A stretch of 14,571 bases of DNA, from positions 1 through 14,571 of the forward strand of contig JAESSR010000115.1 in NCBI GenBank assembly GCA_016764015.1, given 5' to 3'. The position numbers were made by a program, and so were the translations under genes. Every line of letters starts with the position of its first letter. The first letter of the stretch is position 1. Of the stretch, positions 1 through 7,230 are shown piece after piece. The notes beneath the pieces were generated by a model. It searched no databases. It saw nothing but the letters and a program-made list of their open reading frames with translations, and had not been told where the DNA came from. The stretch is from Phycisphaerales bacterium (GTDB taxonomy: Bacteria > Planctomycetota > Phycisphaerae > Phycisphaerales > UBA1924).

Positions 1-369
1 ATCAAAGAAATCAACGCCTTCCATCGGGTTCGGATGCCCGTCAAGCACCGAATCCCATTCACGCAATGTGGACAAGTCATCAACACTCAGCTTGCGTTTG
101 TCTTCATCTTTTCCAACAACAACACCAAGGGTTGCCATCGCCGCGTACACCGCAGGCACCGCATGACCCGCAGAAAGAACCAAGCGATCTGAGGTCGGAT
201 AGTTGGGATAATCCGGGCTCCAACGCATCGATGAAAACATCAAGGTAGTGACAATGTGTCCAATACTCATCGCGGTGGTTGGATGACCCGTCCCCGATGC
301 AGCGGTCATCTCAAGGCTCAACCGATCAAGTTCCAATGCTTGTGCGTGCACTGCGGCTTCATATGACAT
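1..369 (-). CDS. tkt: Transketolase, N-terminal part (cut by window start)
   Basis: The first 123 residues of a transketolase, the thiamine-diphosphate enzyme of the non-oxidative pentose phosphate pathway that moves two-carbon ketol units between sugar phosphates in the cytoplasm. The N-terminal pattern is visible: a helix ending in SGTGHPTTAMS (family SGHPGxxxG), then SDRLVLSAGHAVPAVYA (family DRFVLSNGHG), then LDGHPNP (family GHPE). These are the early diphosphate/substrate-binding segments. The ATG at 369 is preceded by AGAAGGA about eight bases upstream, which fixes the start. The catalytic middle and C-terminal domains lie outside the window. It is divergent from dnaN across a 440-bp spacer. 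A paralogous thiamine enzyme such as a split transketolase N-subunit cannot be excluded without the rest. Confidence 0.88.
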   Translation of the reverse strand, partial: MSYEAAVHAQALELDRLSLEMTAASGTGHPTTAMSIGHIVTTLMFSSMRWSPDYPNYPTSDRLVLSAGHAVPAVYAAMATLGVVVGKDEDKRKLSVDDLSTLREWDSVLDGHPNPMEGVDFFD

Positions 370-394
370 AGCTCTATCCTTCTTGTTGAACGAT

Positions 395-413
395 CGGTTT
401 GAAATACCGACCG
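395..413. repeat. Small inverted repeat just upstream of the transketolase RBS
   Basis: TCGGT (395-399) and ACCGA (407-411) form a 5-bp stem around a 7-base AT-rich loop, within about 30 bases of the transketolase start codon. It could be an operator or a leader hairpin. The stem is short and could be chance. Confidence 0.25.
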
Positions 414-436
414 ATAATTGCGCTTCAAAACGACAA

Positions 437-501
437 ACGCCGTGGCTTCTATGGATTCTCCGCGCCTCTACACGAGGAGTTAGGTTCCTAGAGCACGGCG
501 T
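437..501 (-). other. Long imperfect hairpin, possible structured RNA or 5' leader of the transketolase gene
   Basis: An 8-bp perfect stem joins ACGCCGTG (437-444) to CACGGCGT (494-501). Further pairing continues inward: 446-451 with 489-493 (one bulge) and 453-455 with 486-488. The apex can fold as CCTC-TACAC-GAGG (465-477) or as CTCC/GGAG (458-461 with 476-479). The whole 65 bases can form one rod with internal loops, 68 bases upstream of the transketolase start. There is no T-run on either side, so it is not a classic terminator. Strand is uncertain; minus is chosen because the element would lie in the transketolase leader. I could not match it to a known riboswitch, SRP or 6S signature. 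Confidence 0.4.
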
Positions 502-599
502 GGCGTACATTCAAATTGTAGATTCATCCTAGCGCAATCCAGCTTCCAACACACGGTGCCAACCCTTGAATCAGACGCAATTCTCCATTTGGCGTGCTA

Positions 600-702
600 T
601 TTGCTCTGTTCATCCACAAGCTATCCCCAATTGTCTCCATCGACCACAACAATCACGACTATCGACCCACTATCCCTTGCGATTTTCCTATGATGATCCA
701 CA
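600..702 (+). promoter_or_regulatory. Cluster of DnaA-box-like 9-mers upstream of dnaN (possible origin or DnaA-regulated region)
   Basis: Three 9-mers in the same orientation resemble the DnaA box TTATCCACA: TCATCCACA (610-618, one mismatch), CTATCCCCA (621-629, two mismatches) and TGATCCACA (694-702, one mismatch). The first two are 11 bases apart, about one helical turn. The stretch is non-coding and sits directly upstream of dnaN, a common place for bacterial origins and DnaA-controlled promoters. No exact box and no clear AT-rich unwinding element were seen, and dnaA is not in the window. An origin role is therefore inference. Confidence 0.3.
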
Positions 703-809
703 GGATATAGCCTCTAAATCTCTTCATTCGCCTATCATTGGCACTGAAAGAACACCAAAGAACACACGCCCACCAATTCTCAAACACGGGCACCAAGTGG
801 AGTTGTGCG

Positions 810-1979
810 ATGAAAGTCATCTGTGAACGAGCTGCATTGCTCGAAGCCGTCAACCAAGTCTCAAGCGTCGTCGCATCACGCTCGCCGAGACCCCAGCTCA
901 CCTGCATCAAACTCGTCGCAACAAAAAACGACGAAGGCGCCGAGCTCACACTCTCAGGCACCGATGCAGAGATATCCCTCACCGTCCGCATAGGACGCGT
1001 CGATGTCGCCGAAGAAGGCTCTGCACTGATCCCATCGGACAAACTCCGCCAGATCATTTCCGCCGAAGACAACGAGTCCACACTCACCCTTGAAACCGCA
1101 GGCGAAACTACCAAAATCAAAGGCGAAGACGCACTCTTCTCCCTCCACGGGTTCGATCCTGCCGACTTCCCCGAACTCGCAAGCTACAAAGCAATCGCCG
1201 AAGGCTCCGCTGCGTCGGCAGCTGCCAAATCACTCTTCACAACACAAGCCGGTGTGATCGATTCGCTCATCACTCGCACACTCTTCGCTGCGGCTCGCGA
1301 AAACTCCCGCTACGCAATCAATGGCGTGCTCATGGTTCGTGAGGGCAAAAAGCTCAACATGATCGCAACCGATGGACGCAGACTCGCCAAATCATCCGTT
1401 TCAATCAGTGCCGATGGCGAAGATTCACAATGCATCATCCCATCCAAAGCCCTCTCGATGATCCAGAAACTCACCTCCGACAACGACGAACCCGTCCATG
1501 TCGCGATCACCGACAACCAAGCAGTCTTCGCCTTCGGCGACGAACCCGCAGACTCACGAGCAGTCCTCACCACCAACCTCGTTGAAGGCACCTTCCCCCC
1601 ATACGATGATGTCATCCCCCGCGATCTCGATATCAAAGTCACCTTCAACCGCGATACACTCGCCTCAGCGGTCAAGCGGGCAGCCCTGCTCACCAATGAA
1701 GAATCCCGAGGCGTCCGCCTGTCATTCACCGCTGAAAACAAACAACTCGAGCTTTCGAGCCGAGCACCAGAAATGGGCGAAGCCAACATCAAGGTCGATC
1801 TCGTCGCATACGACGGCGACGACATCGAAATCGGGTTCAACCCCACTTTCATTACCGATGCCCTCAAGGTCATCCAAGATCCAGAAATCATGATCGAACT
1901 CAAAGCATCAAACAAGCCGGGCTTGTTCAAAGCCGGGAACGACTTCCTCTATGTAGTGATGCCTGTCAACCTGAGTTAA
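810..1979 (+). CDS. dnaN: DNA polymerase III beta subunit (sliding clamp)
   Basis: The ring-shaped processivity clamp that tethers DNA polymerase III to its template and serves as a docking hub for repair and replication factors. The 389 residues are slightly longer than the usual 365-380. Family landmarks are in order: NSRYAINGVLM near residue 165, ATDGRRLA at 186-193, EGTFPPYDDVIP near 259 (family EGxFPxYxxVIP), NEESRGVRL near 296, and the C-terminal YVVMPVNL (family YVVMPMRL), part of the hydrophobic pocket that binds client peptides. The ATG at 810 is chosen because MKVICERAALLEAVN matches the family N-terminus and GTGGAG lies just upstream. An in-frame ATG at 738 would add 24 residues unlike the family. 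The only gene this close to the left is the divergent transketolase; dnaA and recF are absent from the window. Confidence 0.96.
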   Translation: MKVICERAALLEAVNQVSSVVASRSPRPQLTCIKLVATKNDEGAELTLSGTDAEISLTVRIGRVDVAEEGSALIPSDKLRQIISAEDNESTLTLETAGETTKIKGEDALFSLHGFDPADFPELASYKAIAEGSAASAAAKSLFTTQAGVIDSLITRTLFAAARENSRYAINGVLMVREGKKLNMIATDGRRLAKSSVSISADGEDSQCIIPSKALSMIQKLTSDNDEPVHVAITDNQAVFAFGDEPADSRAVLTTNLVEGTFPPYDDVIPRDLDIKVTFNRDTLASAVKRAALLTNEESRGVRLSFTAENKQLELSSRAPEMGEANIKVDLVAYDGDDIEIGFNPTFITDALKVIQDPEIMIELKASNKPGLFKAGNDFLYVVMPVNLS

Positions 1980-2020
1980 CAGTACTCGTTGATATCAAAC
2001 AAGTTAAGTACAATCAGCGA

Positions 2021-2575
2021 TCACGCAGCCTCAACCGGTTCGCGTGATTTTTTCTCAAATACATCAGCTTGTTCACTCAATGCCGGCTCTGTTGTTTCAG
2101 CAACCCGCACATGATGAGCAACCCGAATCCCTCGGCTATGAGCACCATGAGCGACCAGTGTGTGCACTACACTGTCGTTGTTCGCTTGATTTTGCACACA
2201 ACCTACTGCTCTTGAACGGCTTACAACCAATCGGTCGAGCCGAACACTCAGAATAGTCAACACTGGCAAACCCACCAACCCAATGATGACACCCAACTCA
2301 AGCGTGCTCATTGTTTGGAGCATCTCTGGGCGGACTATCGTCACCACGAGCACACAACCCAGCACCGCGCACCCGCACCCAATAGCGACCATAAGCCCAC
2401 GCTTGACGCGGGTCCAAGCCGACAGATCATCAACCGATCGGTATACCAGAGTGTTGAACAGATCGTGATTTTTCAAAGAGCTCCCTCTCATCTCCATAGA
2501 CGCATCCATGCATCGGGTGAATACTCTATCCTCCTCCAATAGTTGATCTTGCTCTCGCCAGTCAAGAAACCGCAC
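2021..2575 (-). CDS. Hypothetical membrane protein with two transmembrane helices
   Basis: Not recognised. The 184 residues begin with an acidic, charged N-terminal region of about 60 residues. Two hydrophobic helices follow, roughly 62-82 (GLMVAIGCGCAVLGCVLVVTIV) and 92-111 (LELGVIIGLVGLPVLTILSV), and then a polar C-terminal tail of about 70 residues. The predicted topology is a hairpin with both ends on the same side, probably cytoplasmic. An in-frame stop just upstream leaves GTG at 2575 as the first good start, but no clear ribosome site precedes it. GGAGGAGGA lies about 20 bases before an internal ATG at 2509, too far to be decisive. The gene is tail-to-tail with dnaN and divergent from bamA (86-bp gap). 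It is supported by being the only long frame here and by the two clean helices. Confidence 0.6.
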   Translation of the reverse strand: MRFLDWREQDQLLEEDRVFTRCMDASMEMRGSSLKNHDLFNTLVYRSVDDLSAWTRVKRGLMVAIGCGCAVLGCVLVVTIVRPEMLQTMSTLELGVIIGLVGLPVLTILSVRLDRLVVSRSRAVGCVQNQANNDSVVHTLVAHGAHSRGIRVAHHVRVAETTEPALSEQADVFEKKSREPVEAA

Positions 2576-2661
2576 AGGAATTCATCAAAACAAATGCCTC
2601 CAAACCGTGCTTTGATTTGTGTTGTGCGTGCAAGCCGGGTATCGTCCACACCAAGAGGTTT

Positions 2662-5268
2662 ATGTTGCTCAAGATCACACACAACCCATTCTCACCATCC
2701 GCTCGCCTCCTTGCGATCGCTGCGCTTGCAGGCGCCTCGATCGGGCTGTGCACCCCAGCCAACGCGATGCAACCCGCCAGTACTGCGCCAAATGGATCGT
2801 CTCTCAACCAGCCAGATGCTGCCCAAGACATGGCGATCTACGAGCACCGGATGATCAGCACCGTTCTCGTACGCCCAGTGATCATCAACAACGAGGAATC
2901 CATCCTCACCATCGAAGCCCAGCAAGAAGCGATCAACAACATCCGATCTCGCCCGGGCACCGTCTTTGATGCCCAGACTGTCCGTGATGATATCCGTAGG
3001 CTCAATCGGCTCGGTTCATTCTCTCGCATCGAAGTCTTCGCCGGGATCAACGACGACGGCTCTATCGAACTCGTCTTTGAAGTCCTCGAACGCCGACTCG
3101 TCATTGATGTACAGGTCGTAGGCAACGAACAACTCAACGATGCCCAGCTCTCAGCGGTTGTCGATGTCGTCACAGGCACCCCCATCGATCGATTTCAGAT
3201 CGAACGCTCCGCCCGACGCATCGAAAATATCTACCGCCAAAAAGGATACTACCACGCACGCGTCTTGGTCGATGAAGACGAACTTGATGACACCGGCTTA
3301 GTCCTTTTCCGCGTGCTCGAAGGCGATCGACTCAAGGTCACCGCAATCCGCTTCTCCGGGCACGAATCATTCACCACCAAACAACTCCGCCGAGAAGTCA
3401 ACACCAAGACATCCTCATTCTTCCGCAAGGGTCAGCTCGACGATGACAAACTCGATGCGGATATCGCCAACCTAATCGAGTTCTATAAAAACCGCGGGTA
3501 CCTCGACATCAGAGCAGACCGATTGATCCAACCCGCACCCAACGGCAGAGAAACCATCGTCACCTACCTCATCGAAGAAGGCCCGCTCTTCACGCTCCGC
3601 TCGATCCAGATCAGTATCGAATCCGAAGATGACAACCCGCCAGTCTTTAACCAGGCCCAGATCGCCGGGCTCATCAGTATCAAAGCTGGCGATGTATATT
3701 CCGTCCGTGAGCTCAACAACTCGATCAACACCATCCGTTCCGCCTACGGGCAGATGGGCTATGTTGATGCAGCCGACACCAATGCTCGCAACATTTTCCG
3801 GATCGAAAAAAGAGACCCGACCCAGCCTTTGGTTGACCTGATCGTGGTCATCAACGAGGGCAACCGCTACCTCGCCGGCGAGATCATCATCCAAGGCAAC
3901 CACCTCACTCGCCAAGAGGTCATCCGCCGACATATCGAAATCCGCCCAACACGCCCGCTCGATACCACCGCGATGAACCGCTCCAAAACCCGCCTACGAA
4001 GACTCCAACTCTTCAACGCTCGCTCAGGTGCCAAAATCACCCCCCAAGAGCCCGGCGTCGAGTTCTTCGCCGAGGTCTGGGACGACGAGTTCCTCCCACG
4101 CGCATCAAGACCAAAGGCCCCACACCCCAAAGACCCACGCACACGCATCACGCTTGATCCAACAGACGAATCCAACTATCGCGATGTGCTTATCGAGATC
4201 GAAGAGACCAACACCGGCTCATTCGATATCGGCGGGGCCGTCTCCTCAGACTCTGGCATCATCGGACGCATCGCACTCACCCAGCGCAACTTCGATGTCC
4301 GCGACACCCCAGACTCGCCCGGCGAGTTCTTCTCCGGTCGCGCCTTCCGAGGCGGCGGGCAAACCTTCCAGATCGAAATGCTCCCGGGCAACCGCGTACA
4401 AACCTACTCCATCGGGCTCACCGAACCGTTCCTTAATGAATCAAGCTACTCAGGATCGGCGAATCTCTTCTTCCGCAACCGCGACTTTGATGAGTTCGAC
4501 GAACAACGCCTCGGCGCACGCTTCGGGCTCGGCAGACGATTTGGCACCCGTTGGAACGGCAACCTCACCCTCCGCGCTGAACAAGTAGAACTCTCAGACA
4601 TCGAAGCGGACCGTCCGGTCGATATCTTCGCGGTCGAAGATGCGAACCTGCTCATTGGGCTCAAAGCCGGGCTCCAACGCACAACACTCGATTCGCTCAC
4701 CCGCCCAACCAAAGGCTCGCGCACCAGCATCTCGCTCGAACAAGTAGCCGGCGACTTCGAGTTCACCAAACTTACCGTCACCCAATCAACATTCATCCCC
4801 CTCCGCGAAGACTACCTCGGACGGTCCACCATACTCAACCTGCGTGGACGCCTGGGCTACATCCCCCAAGGCAGAGAGAATGCCCCCACCTACGAACGCT
4901 TCTATATGGGCGGGCAAAGCTTCCGAGGATTCGATTTCCGAACCGTCTCACCCAAAGGCATCCGCAACGATAACGGCTTACCCTCCGAAGACTCCGTCGG
5001 CGGCACATTCCAAGCATTCGTCAGCGCTCAGATCGAACAGCCAATCTATGAAGATATATTCTCGCTCGTAGCATTTATTGACGCGGGTACCGTTTCGTTT
5101 AATCCTGGGTTCGATGAGCTGCGTGTCTCCGTTGGTTTTGGCATCCGTTTCCATGTCCCCGCGCTGAGCCCAGCACCGCTCGCCTTTGACTTCGGGTTCC
5201 CGATTCTCAAAGAAGAAGATGACGATGAACGCCTCTTCACTTTCACTGTCGACCTGCCATTCAACTAA
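2662..5268 (+). CDS. bamA: Outer membrane protein assembly factor BamA
   Basis: The central Omp85-family subunit of the BAM complex, which folds and inserts beta-barrel proteins into the outer membrane. The 868 residues start with a signal peptide (about 1-35, cleavage after PANA). Five POTRA repeats follow, at roughly 62-144, 145-224, 225-312, 313-402 and 403-519. The last ends in ETNTGSFDIGG, matching the family NTG hinge into the barrel. The barrel runs from about 520 to 868 and carries the lid-loop motif FRGF at 754-757 (E. coli VRGF). The C-terminus is beta-strand-like (FTFTVDLPFN) but ends in Asn after Phe. POTRA5 carries a proline/charge-rich insertion near residues 467-503. ATG 2662 is chosen because it starts a good signal peptide and follows AAGAGG. 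The upstream in-frame start at 2617 would add 15 Cys-rich residues before the signal. It is the first gene of the bamA-ompH-lpxD-lpxC block. Confidence 0.95.
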   Translation: MLLKITHNPFSPSARLLAIAALAGASIGLCTPANAMQPASTAPNGSSLNQPDAAQDMAIYEHRMISTVLVRPVIINNEESILTIEAQQEAINNIRSRPGTVFDAQTVRDDIRRLNRLGSFSRIEVFAGINDDGSIELVFEVLERRLVIDVQVVGNEQLNDAQLSAVVDVVTGTPIDRFQIERSARRIENIYRQKGYYHARVLVDEDELDDTGLVLFRVLEGDRLKVTAIRFSGHESFTTKQLRREVNTKTSSFFRKGQLDDDKLDADIANLIEFYKNRGYLDIRADRLIQPAPNGRETIVTYLIEEGPLFTLRSIQISIESEDDNPPVFNQAQIAGLISIKAGDVYSVRELNNSINTIRSAYGQMGYVDAADTNARNIFRIEKRDPTQPLVDLIVVINEGNRYLAGEIIIQGNHLTRQEVIRRHIEIRPTRPLDTTAMNRSKTRLRRLQLFNARSGAKITPQEPGVEFFAEVWDDEFLPRASRPKAPHPKDPRTRITLDPTDESNYRDVLIEIEETNTGSFDIGGAVSSDSGIIGRIALTQRNFDVRDTPDSPGEFFSGRAFRGGGQTFQIEMLPGNRVQTYSIGLTEPFLNESSYSGSANLFFRNRDFDEFDEQRLGARFGLGRRFGTRWNGNLTLRAEQVELSDIEADRPVDIFAVEDANLLIGLKAGLQRTTLDSLTRPTKGSRTSISLEQVAGDFEFTKLTVTQSTFIPLREDYLGRSTILNLRGRLGYIPQGRENAPTYERFYMGGQSFRGFDFRTVSPKGIRNDNGLPSEDSVGGTFQAFVSAQIEQPIYEDIFSLVAFIDAGTVSFNPGFDELRVSVGFGIRFHVPALSPAPLAFDFGFPILKEEDDDERLFTFTVDLPFN

Positions 5269-5360
5269 ACAACCCAACCAACCGCACCAAAATCATCCCT
5301 ACAAAGCAACAATCGCTGCTGCCAAGCCCTGTTTAAGCAGATACTCGCATACAATCATCA

Positions 5361-5373
5361 GTTGAGTGTCAAC
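5361..5373. repeat. Short inverted repeat in the bamA-ompH spacer
   Basis: GTTGA-GTG-TCAAC is a perfect 5-bp inverted repeat about 90 bases upstream of ompH. No T-run follows, so an operator or weak hairpin is as likely as a terminator. Confidence 0.3.
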
Positions 5374-5399
5374 CGGCGTATCCAGTGCGGGTATACCAT

Positions 5400-5427
5400 T
5401 GAAACAAGTCAGATGAAACAAGTCAGA
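5400..5427 (+). repeat. Perfect 14-bp tandem direct repeat upstream of ompH
   Basis: Two exact back-to-back copies of TGAAACAAGTCAGA lie 34 bases before the ompH start and 21 bases before its Shine-Dalgarno sequence. The unit is 14 bp, not a multiple of the 10.5-bp helical turn. The copies are identical to the last base, so the duplication is either recent or maintained. It falls in the leader or promoter zone, where a paired binding site or an RNA element is possible. Confidence 0.8.
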
Positions 5428-5461
5428 GACAATCACTTTGATACGCACGGAGGTTTATCGC

Positions 5462-6079
5462 ATGTTCTCAAATCACACTAGATCTATCCACCCACTCATC
5501 CCAGCGATCGCGATCCTGGTCGCAGCCTTCGCTTGGCAAGCCGGCGCCAACGCCGTCCGCCCCACAGCCCAGCCATCCGCAATCGCAACCGTAGATATTG
5601 TTGAAATAATCGATCAGCTCAAAGAACGCGAATACCGCGAAGGCGAGCTTGAGATCAACAAGAACGCACGCCAAGCACAAATCGATGAGGTTGAAGCCCA
5701 ACTCCGCGTGCTCGAAGCTGATCTTACCGATATGAAGAGTGGCACAAACGCGTACAAAGAAAAGGGTCGCCAGCTCCTCGAAACACGCGGACTCCTCAAG
5801 TTCCGAGGCGAAATCCTCAACCAAATGCTCTCCGTCGATCGCGGAAATGTCACCAGAGAAATGTACAACAAAGTGACTGACGCCATCTCCCGGATCGCCG
5901 AACGCGAAGGATACGACATCGTCCTCTTCGATGACTCACTCTTCCCGATCACCGAAGATATCCCCTTCGCCGATGTCTACCGCTCAATCGTCTCACGAAG
6001 CGTGATCTACCACCACGAAAGTGCTGACATCACCAACCAAGTCGTCACCCTGATGAACGCCGAGTTCACCACTCCATAA
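5462..6079 (+). CDS. ompH: OmpH/Skp family periplasmic chaperone
   Basis: A periplasmic chaperone of the Skp/OmpH family, which holds unfolded outer-membrane proteins after export and delivers them to BamA. The 205 residues (E. coli Skp is 161) start with a signal peptide of about 31 residues ending in AGANA. The small core strand IATVDIVEIIDQ follows, then a long, highly charged helical region (about 60-140) rich in Glu, Lys, Arg and Leu heptads, the tentacle coiled coil. The closing strand is YDIVLFDDS. ATG 5462 is fixed by a perfect GGAGG at 5449-5453 with 8-base spacing; a TTG 24 bases upstream lacks this support. The gene lies 193 bp after bamA and 29 bp before lpxD, the classic bamA-skp-lpxD order. 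The tandem repeat at 5400-5427 sits in its leader. Confidence 0.9.
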   Translation: MFSNHTRSIHPLIPAIAILVAAFAWQAGANAVRPTAQPSAIATVDIVEIIDQLKEREYREGELEINKNARQAQIDEVEAQLRVLEADLTDMKSGTNAYKEKGRQLLETRGLLKFRGEILNQMLSVDRGNVTREMYNKVTDAISRIAEREGYDIVLFDDSLFPITEDIPFADVYRSIVSRSVIYHHESADITNQVVTLMNAEFTTP

Positions 6080-6108
6080 TCCCATACTGATTTAGAGTTG
6101 TGACAAAC

Positions 6109-7203
6109 ATGACAATGAGCCCCGAGCACACAATGGACGCAGATCTCACACAAGTCTCGATACGGGCCGACGACCTCGCCAAGATGGTCGATGGTGAACT
6201 TGTCGGCAACCCAGATATCGTGCTCAACACACTCGCGCCGATTAAGGACGGATCTCAGGGCGCACTCACATTCATCCGCGCACAAAGCTTCGCCAAGCTC
6301 TGGGCAGATTCAAACTGCCCCGCCGCCCTCGTCACCAAAGGCATCGAAGTCCCTGACCATGATCCTGAAAATCGCGCCCTCATCTTTGTGCAAGACGCCG
6401 ATGTCGCTATGGTCAAAATCCTCAACGCGATCAACCCGCCGCCCGCAAAACCACCTGTTGGTATCCATCCCAACGCGGTTGTTGACCCTGATGCCAACAT
6501 CCACCCAGCCGCATCCGTAGGGCCAGGATGTGTCGTCTGCAAAGACGCAACCGTAGGCTCAGGCACGGTACTCCTTGCCAACATCTATATCGGGCAAGAC
6601 GCATCCGTAGGCGAAGATTCATTCATCCACCCCGGCGTCGTCATTGGCGATCGCTGCACAATCGGAAGCCGCGGACTCATCTTCGCCAACGCCGTCATCG
6701 GAGCCGACGGATTCGGATTCCTCACCGCAACCAAAGATCGCCCGGTCACCAAAGTCCCGCAAATAGGATCGGTCGAAATCGGTGATGATGTAGAGATCGG
6801 TGCTAACTCAACAATCGATCGCGCCAAGTTCGGCGTCACCAAAGTCGGGAACCGCACCAAAATCGACAACCAGGTCCACATCGCCCACAACTGCATTGTC
6901 GGCAACGATGTCCTCATCTGCGGGCGCACAGCCCTCGGCGGCTCAGCAAGCATCGGCGATCGTACTATGGTTGGCGGAGCAGTTGTCCTCAATGACCAAG
7001 CAACCGTGGGTAAGGATGTAAAAATCGCGGGTGGATCCGCCGTCCTTGATACCATCAACGACGGCGAAACAGTCCTCGGCGCCCCCGCTATGCCCGCACG
7101 GATCGCGATGGCCAACATCGCAGCACAACGCAACCTCGCCAAGTTCTGCCGACGGGTTGACAAGTCACTCAAAAAAATCGACCCTGACTACAAATCTTCT
7201 TGA
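6109..7203 (+). CDS. lpxD: UDP-3-O-acylglucosamine N-acyltransferase
   Basis: Third step of lipid A synthesis: it transfers an R-3-hydroxyacyl chain from acyl carrier protein to the free amine of UDP-3-O-acyl-glucosamine, in the cytoplasm. With the start chosen here it has 364 residues. An N-terminal uridine-binding domain (about 10-110) is followed by a left-handed beta-helix built of hexapeptide repeats (about 115-330, many I/V-G-x-x-x units) and a short charged C-terminal helix. Signature pieces are GADGFGF, IGANSTIDRA and IDNQVHIAHN; the IAHN histidine at residue 260 corresponds to the catalytic His of the family. The start is uncertain. GTG 6100 is the longest frame but has no properly spaced ribosome site. 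ATG 6109, 6115 or 6133 are all possible, and homology begins near VSIRADDLAKM. It lies 27 bases before lpxC. Confidence 0.93.
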   Translation: MTMSPEHTMDADLTQVSIRADDLAKMVDGELVGNPDIVLNTLAPIKDGSQGALTFIRAQSFAKLWADSNCPAALVTKGIEVPDHDPENRALIFVQDADVAMVKILNAINPPPAKPPVGIHPNAVVDPDANIHPAASVGPGCVVCKDATVGSGTVLLANIYIGQDASVGEDSFIHPGVVIGDRCTIGSRGLIFANAVIGADGFGFLTATKDRPVTKVPQIGSVEIGDDVEIGANSTIDRAKFGVTKVGNRTKIDNQVHIAHNCIVGNDVLICGRTALGGSASIGDRTMVGGAVVLNDQATVGKDVKIAGGSAVLDTINDGETVLGAPAMPARIAMANIAAQRNLAKFCRRVDKSLKKIDPDYKSS

Positions 7204-7230
7204 GCATTCCTAATACCGGAATAAATCGTC

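Noticed and set aside
61..130. CAACAACAACACC-type repeat as a microsatellite
   Set aside because: It is antisense to Val codons in transketolase (GTTGTTGTT) and needs no other explanation.
738..809. Upstream in-frame ATG for dnaN at 738
   Set aside because: The 24 added residues are unlike any clamp N-terminus, and the ATG at 810 begins exactly at the family start with a ribosome site.
659..1120. 153-residue minus-strand frame overlapping dnaN
   Set aside because: It is a shadow of the dnaN coding frame and the upstream spacer, with low-complexity Ser-rich sequence.
1982..2011. Possible terminator after dnaN (GTACT...AGTAC around the palindrome TTGATATCAA)
   Set aside because: The stems are short and AT-rich with a long interior and no T-run; it is too weak to call.
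4028..4588. 186-residue plus-strand frame inside bamA
   Set aside because: It is an out-of-frame shadow, rich in Ser, Pro and Thr, as expected from this codon usage.
6585..7172. 195-residue minus-strand frame opposite lpxD
   Set aside because: It is antisense to a well-supported gene and shows no protein-like features.
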